From the NCBI GenBank assembly GCA_025655575.1, contig JAHXIP010000033.1, positions 1 to 33,616 of the forward strand: 33,616 nt of DNA, read 5' to 3'. Both the position numbers and the translations under genes were made by a program. This DNA comes from Candidatus Thiodiazotropha sp. (ex Monitilora ramsayi) (GTDB lineage: Bacteria > Pseudomonadota > Gammaproteobacteria > Chromatiales > Chromatiaceae). Below the pieces are notes generated by a model, which saw nothing but the letters and a program-made list of their open reading frames with translations, made no database searches and had not been told where the DNA came from. Below, in pieces: positions 15,890 through 23,836 of the stretch (position 1 is the stretch's first letter; each line of letters opens with the position of its first letter).

Positions 15890-16966
15890 ATGCTAAACCT
15901 ACATAATTTGATTGATTATATCCGGCATGAAGAGAGAATGCCGGAGATGATAGCTGAACGTTGTGTTCACTCGAATGTGGAAATCGCCAGCTGTTCATCA
16001 TGTGCTGATATCTGTCCTACGAATGCATGGTCTCTGGATGACCATGCGTTGCTTATTGATACAAGTGTGTGTGATGGTTGTGGACTTTGTGCCTCTGCCT
16101 GTCCTGAAGGAGCGATTCAGAGCCGACAGGAGATATTGATCGGCGAGTGGAATAGCACACCTATCGCTCTATGTGCCTGTGAGAAAATCAACCTACCACG
16201 GCATCAGGGTGTTATCTCCTGTATTCACCTAATTTCTATTCAAGATATTTTAAGTTTGTACCGAAAAGGTATAAGAACCTGGAAGGTGGCAACTGCAGAC
16301 TGTGATAGTTGCCAACGTGGCTGTGCTGAGCATCTATCGAAGAAGTTGGCATCTATCAATAGATCAATAACAAATGCTAATCTTATGGGTGTTAGTCATC
16401 ACCGTTTGAATATCATTGAGTGGCAACGTATAAGAGAAGGACTGATTGAAAAAATCCCTGGTCCAACACTTTCACGAAGGGGCTTCTTAAGGGTAATTGC
16501 AGATGCCGGACTTCAATGCAGCACCCGTATCATAAAACTTTTCAATCAGTCTCAGGAAGGGTTTACTCCACCAGGAAAGCTTCTGCCAAGTAGGGGTGCA
16601 TCACCTCTATGGCCTTATCAACCTGTCATCAATCCCAGTAAATGCAACGGATGTGACGCCTGTGCCAGGCTTTGCCCACATCAGGCGATCCGCTTACAGG
16701 AGGTCGAGGAATCTGTCTGTTACCAGCTGATGCCAGAAACTTGTTCAGGCTGTGACATATGTATTGATGTTTGTGAGCAAGAGGCCGTACGCGTCACTGA
16801 GTGGGAAAAGCAGAAGCAACTGGAGGTCAGGCTGAGACGCTACATATGCTCATGTTGTGGAAATCCGTTTCATCTCCCAATTGAAATTACTGAGAACGCT
16901 GAGATTCAATGTCGGATCTGCGAGAAAACCAACCATCACAAGAATCTCTATCAAGTATTGAGCTAG
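15890..16966 (+). CDS. Multi-cluster iron-sulfur protein with internal twin-arginine motif and C-terminal zinc-ribbon-like end
   Basis: The 358-residue protein has ferredoxin cysteines at both ends: C35/38/42 and C61/64/67/71 near the N-terminus, then C252/255/258/262 and C285/288/291/295. Between them lies a middle region with C95/97, C111 and C138/141/145. A twin-arginine-like S-R-R-G-F-L-R sits at residues 195-201, in the middle rather than at the start. The last 40 residues carry two CxxC pairs (C320/323 and C341/344) as in a zinc ribbon. There is no N-terminal signal. The ribosome site is weak. Its place in the redox operon suggests electron transfer or enzyme maturation. I do not know a characterised homologue. 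Confidence 0.8.
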   Translation: MLNLHNLIDYIRHEERMPEMIAERCVHSNVEIASCSSCADICPTNAWSLDDHALLIDTSVCDGCGLCASACPEGAIQSRQEILIGEWNSTPIALCACEKINLPRHQGVISCIHLISIQDILSLYRKGIRTWKVATADCDSCQRGCAEHLSKKLASINRSITNANLMGVSHHRLNIIEWQRIREGLIEKIPGPTLSRRGFLRVIADAGLQCSTRIIKLFNQSQEGFTPPGKLLPSRGASPLWPYQPVINPSKCNGCDACARLCPHQAIRLQEVEESVCYQLMPETCSGCDICIDVCEQEAVRVTEWEKQKQLEVRLRRYICSCCGNPFHLPIEITENAEIQCRICEKTNHHKNLYQVLS

Positions 16967-17106
16967 ATCATTTGTCAGTTCAGGAATCTCACATCCTTAT
17001 CGGTAGGAAGTATTACAATTCTGTAACATCCGTACCTCAGATAGAGACAAAATGTGTAACTCATGGTTTAGATGCAGTAATTACTGAATAAAATGGCTTG
17101 GCAGCT

Positions 17107-18720
17107 ATGAATGTCACCCGTAATCACCTGGTAAAAAATCGCTATTTAATCGTCTTTTACGCTTTCGTACTGCTTTTTTGTCTTGATGGCTGCTCCGCTG
17201 AATCGCCTCAAGTGGAATCGCATAAAATCAAACCAGATCAGTCACGCGATACAAGTACCGAGTTTGCTCCCGGTCTACCCTGGCTGAATGTAGAAAGACC
17301 GCTCACCTTTGATGACTTGATGGGAAAGGTCGTAATCCTCGATTTCTGGACATACGGTTGTATCAATTGTATCCATGTGCTCGCAGACCTGAAGCGACTG
17401 GAAGAGAAATATGGGGATCAACTGCTTGTTATCGGTGTGCACACACCAAAATTCGATAACGAAAAAAATCTGGATACACTCCGTAGTATTGCAATCCGTT
17501 ATGGCGTCGATCACCCAATTGTCAACGATATCGACTCATTGCTGGGCAGATACTATGGTATGCGTGCGTGGCCCACGCGCGTTATTATCGATCCTGCCGG
17601 GAAAGTATTGGGTAAGGTAACCGGAGAGGGAAGATATGATCTTTTTGATGAAAAGATTGCTGAGCTATTAGAAAAACATAAAGCCATACTGAATCCCACA
17701 CCGATTCCTCATAAACTGGAACGCGAACTGGTAGCATCTTCCTTACTGGCTTCTCCTGGAAAAATTGCTGCATCTAATGCCCATATAGCCATCAGTGACT
17801 CATTGCATAATCGTGTTTTACTGACGGATCATAAAGGAAATGTGCTGCATATCATCGGTGGCAAAAATGCCGGCAGTCGTGATGGTGATTTCTCTATAGC
17901 ACAATTCGACACACCCCAAGGCCTCGTATTTAGCCGTCAAGGTATCTATGTTGCCGATACGGGTAACCATAAAATTCGCTACATCGACCTGAGCAAAAAA
18001 ACAGTCACAACCCTTGCGGGAGACGGCAGCCTTGAACGCAAACGCGATGGTCAATATAACGCCAATTCAATCGGCTTGGCTTCTCCATGGGCATTGGCGC
18101 TCAAAGGGGATCAACTCTATATTGCCATGGCCGGTAGTCATCAGATCTGGCTTTATGACACCGCAACCCAAATGATATCTCCTTTCGCCGGTTCTGGTCG
18201 GGAGGGTATAGACGATGGGGCTCTCAAAATCGCAACCTTCAGTCAGCCCAGTGGTTTAAGCATACGGGGAGAGTGGCTCTATGTCGCAGATGCGGAGGAC
18301 TCCGCAGTTCGCCGGGTTCATCTAGAGGAAGCGCGCGTCGAGACAATCGTGGGTACCGGTCTTTTCGATTTCGGTGATCGGGACGGTGTGCTTGCTCAGG
18401 CAAAGCTGCAGCATGTGCTCGGTATCTCAACAGTTGATGAAGACCAGATAGTCATTGCCGATACCTATAACCATAAGATCAAATTGATCGACTTAGAACA
18501 GGGTGAAGTAATGACTCTGCTCGGTGATGGCAGACCCGGTATTCTAAGCACCATCGATGGAGAGATTCAGTTGAATGAACCAGGTGGCCTGACGATTATG
18601 AATGGCAAAGTGCTGATTGCAGATACTAATAACAATCGCATACTCAGTCACACTCTTTCGAGTGGCCGCACAGAAATCCTCAAAATAATGGTAGATGCCG
18701 ATATTGACGTCAAGGAATAG
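17107..18720 (+). CDS. Thioredoxin-fold plus NHL-repeat lipoprotein (NHLRC2-like)
   Basis: The 537-residue protein has a lipoprotein signal with C29 in L-D-G-C. A thioredoxin-like domain follows (about 55-195) with the active site WTYGCINC (C85/C88) and the cis-Pro segment MRAWPTRV. Six or so NHL repeats forming a beta-propeller run from about 205 to 530 (for example GIYVADTGNHKIRYI and IVIADTYNHKIKLI). This is the NHLRC2 architecture. A CxxC thioredoxin anchored in the periplasm could handle disulfides in the haem and Fe-S proteins encoded upstream. The start may be ATG 17107 or TTG 17098; no strong ribosome site separates them. It ends the co-directional redox gene run. Confidence 0.88.
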   Translation: MNVTRNHLVKNRYLIVFYAFVLLFCLDGCSAESPQVESHKIKPDQSRDTSTEFAPGLPWLNVERPLTFDDLMGKVVILDFWTYGCINCIHVLADLKRLEEKYGDQLLVIGVHTPKFDNEKNLDTLRSIAIRYGVDHPIVNDIDSLLGRYYGMRAWPTRVIIDPAGKVLGKVTGEGRYDLFDEKIAELLEKHKAILNPTPIPHKLERELVASSLLASPGKIAASNAHIAISDSLHNRVLLTDHKGNVLHIIGGKNAGSRDGDFSIAQFDTPQGLVFSRQGIYVADTGNHKIRYIDLSKKTVTTLAGDGSLERKRDGQYNANSIGLASPWALALKGDQLYIAMAGSHQIWLYDTATQMISPFAGSGREGIDDGALKIATFSQPSGLSIRGEWLYVADAEDSAVRRVHLEEARVETIVGTGLFDFGDRDGVLAQAKLQHVLGISTVDEDQIVIADTYNHKIKLIDLEQGEVMTLLGDGRPGILSTIDGEIQLNEPGGLTIMNGKVLIADTNNNRILSHTLSSGRTEILKIMVDADIDVKE

Positions 18721-18951
18721 TATTTAATACATAGACATCAACTAGACAGATTTCATTTTCTTGATTGATATCACTAACAAGTCATAAACTGGTTCACATT
18801 ATTCTTAAGAGTAATTATTTGAAACACATACCTCGGTATGGGAAATATTTTGGCAACAACTCTCGAATAATCTTGTATGCGAACTGAAGCAGGCATTGAT
18901 CAATTTCCATCTGACAATGCCTGCCTACCTGAAAACGCAACAAAGAGAGTG
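18721..18951. other. AT-rich intergenic region with one small palindrome
   Basis: The palindrome CATACC-TC-GGTATG lies at 18827-18840. No T-run follows, so it is more likely an operator or chance than a terminator. The frame of the next gene stays open back to 18877, but those codons do not look like part of its signal peptide. Confidence 0.35.
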
Positions 18952-19290
18952 ATGACTTTGAAAAAGCAACTACTTTTAGGCCTCTACCTGGTGATACAAA
19001 CTTTCTCCGTGATGGCGCACCATCCTGCAGCAGATATTGTCGATCCCGATATCTATGCGATGATCGACAGCCTCGTGGCTGATACACCACATGCCGATCT
19101 CGAATTCTCAGATATGGGTATGGGATCAACTGAGATTGATATCACTGCCAACAGTATTCGTACGCTGGAAACGATGATTGACGATGGTCTGATCGACTAT
19201 GCATTAACCTTAGATGGCAACGTGTCTGTATCAATCGGGGCTAATCGTGATGGTAGTGTTACGTTGTCGATCTCCCAGAGGCAAAGGTAA
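18952..19290 (+). CDS. Small secreted protein (112 residues), function unknown
   Basis: The chosen ATG at 18952 follows AAAGAGAG and begins a signal peptide (KKQLLLGLYLVIQTFSV, cut after MA). The mature protein of about 90 residues is acidic, starts H-H-P-A-A-D, and ends with beta-strand-like repeats (YALTLDGNVSVSIG and GSVTLSIS). It has no Cys. An ATG at 18877 would add 25 residues ahead of the signal peptide and is less likely. Nothing shows a role; it stands alone between the redox operon and a double terminator. Confidence 0.65.
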   Translation: MTLKKQLLLGLYLVIQTFSVMAHHPAADIVDPDIYAMIDSLVADTPHADLEFSDMGMGSTEIDITANSIRTLETMIDDGLIDYALTLDGNVSVSIGANRDGSVTLSISQRQR

Positions 19291-19422
19291 ATCACGACAA
19301 GCTCTCAGTCAGACTGTTACAGAAGATAATCATTCTGTTTCAGTCTGTTTCTGAACGCTTGTGAGATTAGACTAACGGTGCTTTGATAGCACTAGAGACC
19401 ATGCGTATTGATGTTAACAGAC

Positions 19423-19438
19423 CCTAGCAAGTGCTAGG
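19423..19438. repeat. Inverted repeat CCTAGCA-AG-TGCTAGG
   Basis: A seven-base perfect inverted repeat lies just before the tandem terminators. It may be an operator or part of a structured RNA. Confidence 0.4.
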
Positions 19439-19458
19439 TGACGGGTTTATTTCCCCCG

Positions 19459-19478
19459 CATCCTGTTTGGATGTTTTT
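19459..19478 (+). terminator. Rho-independent terminator 1
   Basis: CATCC-TGTTT-GGATG is followed by TTTTT. It is the first of two back-to-back terminators in the plus direction. Confidence 0.7.
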
Positions 19479-19510
19479 AACCTGCTCTTTCCCCAGGAGC
19501 AGGTTTTTCT
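19479..19510 (+). terminator. Rho-independent terminator 2
   Basis: AACCTGCTC pairs with GAGCAGGTT (loop of nine), followed by TTTCTT. It directly follows terminator 1. In the minus direction it lacks a T-run, so it does not clearly serve the gene at 19521. Confidence 0.75.
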
Positions 19511-19520
19511 TCAACTCGAA

Positions 19521-19865
19521 TCAGTCTGGCAAGAGTGAAACGCCGGTCCAGGCGGTCTGCTTGTCGATATTGAGACACACCAGGCAATACTCTGGCTGAG
19601 AATCTATCGGGGTTGGGTCATCGGCACAACTGCAACCGGCGATGATACCGGAATAGAAAATTCCTACCTTCGCATAGATGATGTCGGTGTCATCTCTGAT
19701 GTCTATGATCATCACCTTAAAGGGCTCCTCACTGACATAGCTACTGTGGGACATCCCCTCCTGCAGTGGCAGGGTGTCAGAGGGCAACTGCTCGATTTCG
19801 GCTTTCAACACCTTGCGAAAATCAGCAGAACCCCAAGCGGAAAGTGCTCTTTTTAGCTCAATCAT
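19521..19865 (-). CDS. Conserved-looking small protein with C-S-C-A-D-D-P-T-P motif, function unknown
   Basis: From the ATG at 19865 the product is 114 residues. A helical N-terminal half (ELKRALSAWGSADFRKVLKA) leads to a beta-rich half with GIFYSGIIAGCSCADDPTP and a Cys pair in EYCLVCLNIDK. I recall similar anonymous proteins with the CSCADDPTP signature in other proteobacteria, without function. A TTG at 19931 would add 22 residues; no ribosome site clearly decides. It has no signal peptide and is probably cytoplasmic. Three or four cysteines close to acidic residues could bind a metal. It is transcribed divergently from the GTPase operon that begins at 20076. Confidence 0.7.
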   Translation of the reverse strand: MIELKRALSAWGSADFRKVLKAEIEQLPSDTLPLQEGMSHSSYVSEEPFKVMIIDIRDDTDIIYAKVGIFYSGIIAGCSCADDPTPIDSQPEYCLVCLNIDKQTAWTGVSLLPD

Positions 19866-20075
19866 CCGGGTATGAATTGCGGTTGTGTCTCTGTACTTGA
19901 CTATAGCACTCTTGTAACGCTTCCATCCCAAGTTTACTTTTCTCTTGAGACGACGCAGATTTCAGGCGGGATCGTCTGCCTGTCCGTGCTAGTGACGGGT
20001 CATTTAACCTGACTCGATATCTCGTTACTGAAGATGACGGTATGATAGGGCGATAGTCAATGAAGGAAATACAGC

Positions 20076-21584
20076 ATGAATGAATCAACACCACAACAGT
20101 CTGCGAAGAAGGCGTTGCGCCTGCTGTTGGTGTTGGCTTTCATCTTTCTCGCTCTGCTGATTTTCATGCTGGTACTGCAGCTGACAGAGTCGGCACTCAG
20201 TATCTGGCAGATGCTTGATACCCTATCTCCGGCCCTATTGGCTTTCTACGGGGCCGGACTGCTGGGTTTCAGTTTGCTTATCGCGTGGGTGAGCTGGATG
20301 TTGCTGAGACCACGCAAGCCATCTGCAGATTCGACCATGGGTGAAACCGTAGCGCCGGTGAACAGGGATGCCCTGGATGCAGCGTTATCGAAAGCGGATG
20401 CAGCCGGTGTCGATATCACCGATGCGCGTGAAGAGATGGCAGAGTTACAACGCAGGCAGGAAGAGGCAGCTCACTATGTGGCCTTCTTTGGTGCGGTATC
20501 AGCCGGGAAAAGCGCCCTGATCCGGGCCATAACAGGTATAGAGGAGATCAAGGTCGACCCCCGTGCAGGTACCACGCGACAGATTGCCCACTATCAATTC
20601 CACGATGGTGAGGTTGCCGACCTGATGCTGACCGATGCTCCCGGTATTCTGGACATGGATCAGGAAAGGGTCCGCTTGGCCCGAGAGGAGGCACGCCGTG
20701 CCGATCTGGTGGTCTATGTGTGTGATGGAGAGCTGACACGGGATCAGCATGCTGAGGTAGCTGAATTGCAACGCTTCGAGCGACCACTGATTCTGGCTCT
20801 CAATAAACAGGACCGCTACAGCGATACCGATCTTGAGGCAATCAAGCAGCGGCTGGCTAAGCAACTGCCGGGCCTGAGCATAGTGCCTGTCCAGGCAGGT
20901 GGTCAGGAGACCCTGGTACGTGTGGATGCTGAAGGTATTGAGACACAGGTTGTTCGTGACAGATCACCACAGATCAAATCGTTGATGCAGGAAATAGAGA
21001 GGCGGATTACGGCTGATAAAGGCCTGTTGACGAAACAGCGGGACGAAAGCCTGCTGCGTATGGGCGCAGAAAAACTAGTACGGGCAGAAGCGGCCCATCG
21101 CCAGGAGCAGAGTCAGCGACTGGTCAAACTGCATGCGCGCAAGGCGATGGTAGGTGCCATGGCTGCCGTCAGCCCAGGCACGGATATTCTGATTCAGGGA
21201 TATCTTGGGGTACAGATGATGCGGGAGCTGACCCAGCTCTATGGCGTCAAAGTACAACAAGCCGATCTGGAGCAGTTCATCTCACTGGCGAGCCAGCATG
21301 TGGGCAAACGCATCACCCTCCTACTGGCGCTGACGGGCAATGTGCTGAAAGCTTTTCCCGGTGTCGGCACAGTGACTGGCGGAATGCTGCACGCGGTGGC
21401 CTATGGCATGATTTTCGAGGGCCTGGGTGAGGCGGTGGCCAGAACCCTGCATGAAAAAGGCAGTCTTAAAACCGGACTGGCATTGGACTATTTCGAGGAG
21501 AAGATCAGTGGAAATCTGGAAGGCCGTGCGAAGTATTTTGCCCGGCTGGCACTGGAAGAGTTCGCCGGAAAAAGCGAGCGATAA
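20076..21584 (+). CDS. Membrane-anchored Era-like GTPase with DUF697-type C-terminus (paralogue 1)
   Basis: The 502-residue protein has two N-terminal membrane helices (about 13-36 and 52-77), a helical linker and a GTPase domain. The G motifs are G1 GAVSAGKS (139-146), G2 Thr in RAGTTRQ, G3 DAPG and G4 NKQD. The C-terminal 170 residues have an amphipathic, Gly-rich part (VSPGTDILIQGYLGVQMMRELTQLYG and onward) typical of DUF697 proteins. It is probably an inner-membrane GTPase with its active domain in the cytoplasm; the process served is unknown. It lies first in a two-gene unit with a paralogue that overlaps its 3' end. A TATGAT -10 box is visible near 20040. Confidence 0.88.
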   Translation: MNESTPQQSAKKALRLLLVLAFIFLALLIFMLVLQLTESALSIWQMLDTLSPALLAFYGAGLLGFSLLIAWVSWMLLRPRKPSADSTMGETVAPVNRDALDAALSKADAAGVDITDAREEMAELQRRQEEAAHYVAFFGAVSAGKSALIRAITGIEEIKVDPRAGTTRQIAHYQFHDGEVADLMLTDAPGILDMDQERVRLAREEARRADLVVYVCDGELTRDQHAEVAELQRFERPLILALNKQDRYSDTDLEAIKQRLAKQLPGLSIVPVQAGGQETLVRVDAEGIETQVVRDRSPQIKSLMQEIERRITADKGLLTKQRDESLLRMGAEKLVRAEAAHRQEQSQRLVKLHARKAMVGAMAAVSPGTDILIQGYLGVQMMRELTQLYGVKVQQADLEQFISLASQHVGKRITLLLALTGNVLKAFPGVGTVTGGMLHAVAYGMIFEGLGEAVARTLHEKGSLKTGLALDYFEEKISGNLEGRAKYFARLALEEFAGKSER

Positions 21585-22875
21585 CGAAGCAGGTTCACAG
21601 GACGATCATCTGCAACTGGCGCAGGACAATCTGCGTGAGCTGCTGGAGGATGAACGCCTGCCCGCATCGATACGCGATAGCCTGAAGGATGACTTCAGTC
21701 AGGTGCAGGCGATGCTGGACAAGCTGGAGAAGGGCCACCTGCACATCGCTGTCTTCGGTCGTGTCAGCGTTGGCAAATCGGCCTTGCTCAATGCCCTGCT
21801 GGGTGAAGAGCGCTTCAGCGTCAGTGCTCTGCACGGGGAGACCCGTCACAGCGACATGGCTGCCTGGCAGGAGGTCGAAGCGGCCGGTGTCTACCTGATC
21901 GATACCCCCGGCATCAACGAGGTCAGCGGTGAAGCGCGCGAGCGCATGGCGCAGGACGTGGCCGGCAGAGCCGACCTGGTGCTGTTCGTGGTCGACAGCG
22001 ATCTGACGGAGGCCGAGTTCAAAGCCATCGAAACCCTGCGGGAGCGTAACCGCCCGCTGCTGGTAGCCCTCAATAAATCCGATCGTTACACCAACGAGGA
22101 ACTGGCGCTGCTGCTTGATAGCCTGCGGCAGAAGCTGGAGGGCACGGTCAGTCCTGCCTATATCGTACCGGTTGCCGCCCGGCCTGCAGAACGTATCTAC
22201 CTGCAAGTGGATGAATCAGGCAGTGAGACAGAAGTGCGCAAGACACCTGATCCCGACGTGGCGAAGCTGACAGAGAGTCTCTGGCTGCTGATCGAAAAAG
22301 AGGGCATGGCGCTCTCCGCACTCAATGCCAGTCTGTTTGCCGGTCAGTTAAGCGATGACGTGGCGGGACGCATCGTCCAGATCAGACAACAGGTGGCGGA
22401 AAAGGTGATTACGGGGTACTGCCTGGGCAAGGGCATTGCCGTAGCGGTCAACCCCATACCGGTGGCGGACCTGGTAGCGGCCCTGGCGCTGGATGCCTCA
22501 ATGGTAGTTCACCTGGCCCGGGTCTACGGCATGTCGGTGAGTCGTGGCGAAGCCGGCCAGTTGATCAAGACAATCGGTGCCCAAATGGCCCTGTTGATGG
22601 CAGCGGTGTGGACCGTCAACATCGCCGCCAGTGCGCTGAAGCTTAGCAGTGCTGGCCTCTCGACCCTGCTGACTGCTGCCGCACAGGGTGCGATGGGTTA
22701 CTACACTACCTACATCGTCGGCCAGGCCGCACAGCGTTACTTCGCACAGGGAAGATCCTGGGGCAGTGATGGACCGAAAAGTGTCGTCGAACAAATCCTC
22801 GAATCGGTGGACAAGGATTCGATTCTTGAGCAAGCGAGGGAAGAGATTCGACAGCGTTTGAAGACGGCGCAGTAA
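21508..22875 (+). CDS. Era-like GTPase with DUF697-type C-terminus (paralogue 2)
   Basis: This is the second GTPase: G1 GRVSVGKS (84-91 from the GTG), G2 region GETRHSD, G3 DTPG, G4 NKSD, then a C-terminal region matching paralogue 1 (PIPVADLVAALALDASMVVHLARVYG). It lacks the N-terminal membrane helices, but hydrophobic segments occur in the C-terminal part. The start is uncertain. GTG 21508 has GAGGAG seven bases upstream, giving 455 residues and a 77-base overlap with paralogue 1; the frame stays open back to an ATG at 21427. The pair may form a heterodimer. The role is unknown. Confidence 0.85.
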   Translation: MEIWKAVRSILPGWHWKSSPEKASDNEAGSQDDHLQLAQDNLRELLEDERLPASIRDSLKDDFSQVQAMLDKLEKGHLHIAVFGRVSVGKSALLNALLGEERFSVSALHGETRHSDMAAWQEVEAAGVYLIDTPGINEVSGEARERMAQDVAGRADLVLFVVDSDLTEAEFKAIETLRERNRPLLVALNKSDRYTNEELALLLDSLRQKLEGTVSPAYIVPVAARPAERIYLQVDESGSETEVRKTPDPDVAKLTESLWLLIEKEGMALSALNASLFAGQLSDDVAGRIVQIRQQVAEKVITGYCLGKGIAVAVNPIPVADLVAALALDASMVVHLARVYGMSVSRGEAGQLIKTIGAQMALLMAAVWTVNIAASALKLSSAGLSTLLTAAAQGAMGYYTTYIVGQAAQRYFAQGRSWGSDGPKSVVEQILESVDKDSILEQAREEIRQRLKTAQ

Positions 22876-23025
22876 ACACAGATAGCCCGCAGTCTTTCCC
22901 TTCACGAAAACGACTACTCTTCTAGTCGTCCTGACCCACTAGTGGCTGAGTGATTCCACTGGTTTATACCTCCGTGTCTCCTTAGATAGATTGCCGATTA
23001 ATTGTGTGATTAACCGTTATTCGAC

Positions 23026-23060
23026 TTGAATTTCGCATTATTTAGATATATTTTATATTT
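23026..23060 (+). promoter_or_regulatory. AT-rich promoter/operator region of the TetR operon
   Basis: TTGAAT (23026-23031) is followed after 15 to 17 bases by TATATT/TATTTT. The palindrome ATATA-TTT-TATAT (23046-23058) overlaps the -10 region, as expected for self-repression by the TetR protein. The low complexity of the sequence limits confidence. Confidence 0.4.
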
Positions 23061-23098
23061 TATGTATAGTGATTTCACATAAAGAGGGCGCTTGATCT

Positions 23099-23836
23099 AT
23101 GAAAGTCAGCAAGCAAGAGAAAGCGATAACCCGCAAGCGTATTCTTCGAGCGGCGTCGGAAGTCATCAGCGAAAAGGGTTTCAAATCCGCCTCGATGCGT
23201 GAAATCGCACGTCGGGCTGAGGTGGGTGATGCCACCATCTATAACTACTTCACGACCAAGGAGACGCTGCTTTACGGATACTGCGAGGAGAAGCAGCTTG
23301 AAGTCGCAGAAGCACTGAAACAGATCGAGGATTTCCATGAATACAGCCTGCGTGAACAATTGCAGCAGCTGACTGAGACAGAGCTTTCCCTCTGGCTGCC
23401 TGAGCGGGAATTTCTCGCTGAGGTTTTCGAACTGACTTTCTATTCCCCGGTCGCCGGTGCAGTGAACTTGGCCGAAACACGGAGACGATTCAACCGCATG
23501 GTGGAGGATATGGTCGATGCCGCCATTGAGGCAGGGGAGATTCCGGATCAACCCTACCGGGAATTGCTGGCGCCGCTCTACTGGGACTATTTTACGGGGA
23601 TTCTCGCCTACTGGTTGAAAGATGACTCAGAAGGCTATGCCAATACCACCCAACTGGTTGACCGCAGCGTGGAGATCATTGCCATAGTGTTGCAAACAGC
23701 CATGATCGGCAAGTCACTCGATCTCCTCTCATTCCTGTTTCGCAGCCAGATCAGTCGTCATCTGGAGAAGCTGGGTGATTACACGACGCCTTGGAAAAAG
23801 GCCAAGCGTCGCTTCATGGAAGGTGACGATGACTAA
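23099..23836 (+). CDS. TetR-family transcriptional regulator
   Basis: The 245-residue protein has an N-terminal TetR helix-turn-helix (ILRAASEVISEKGFKSASM followed by REIARRAEVGDATIYNYF, about residues 15-60) and a long helical ligand domain. The C-terminal tail is basic then acidic (KKAKRRFMEGDDD). It opens an operon whose next gene starts eight bases before its stop codon. It probably represses its own operon from the AT-rich palindrome in front of it. The ligand is unknown; lipid or fatty-acid ligands would suit the neighbours. Confidence 0.93.
   Translation: MKVSKQEKAITRKRILRAASEVISEKGFKSASMREIARRAEVGDATIYNYFTTKETLLYGYCEEKQLEVAEALKQIEDFHEYSLREQLQQLTETELSLWLPEREFLAEVFELTFYSPVAGAVNLAETRRRFNRMVEDMVDAAIEAGEIPDQPYRELLAPLYWDYFTGILAYWLKDDSEGYANTTQLVDRSVEIIAIVLQTAMIGKSLDLLSFLFRSQISRHLEKLGDYTTPWKKAKRRFMEGDDD

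Noticed and set aside
21595..22206. 203-codon minus-strand frame inside GTPase paralogue 2
   Set aside because: It is antisense to intact G motifs of a real gene and has no start signals.
22905..22950. Inverted repeat ACGACTA/TAGTCGT after GTPase paralogue 2 as a terminator
   Set aside because: No T-run follows the stem, so an intrinsic terminator is not supported.
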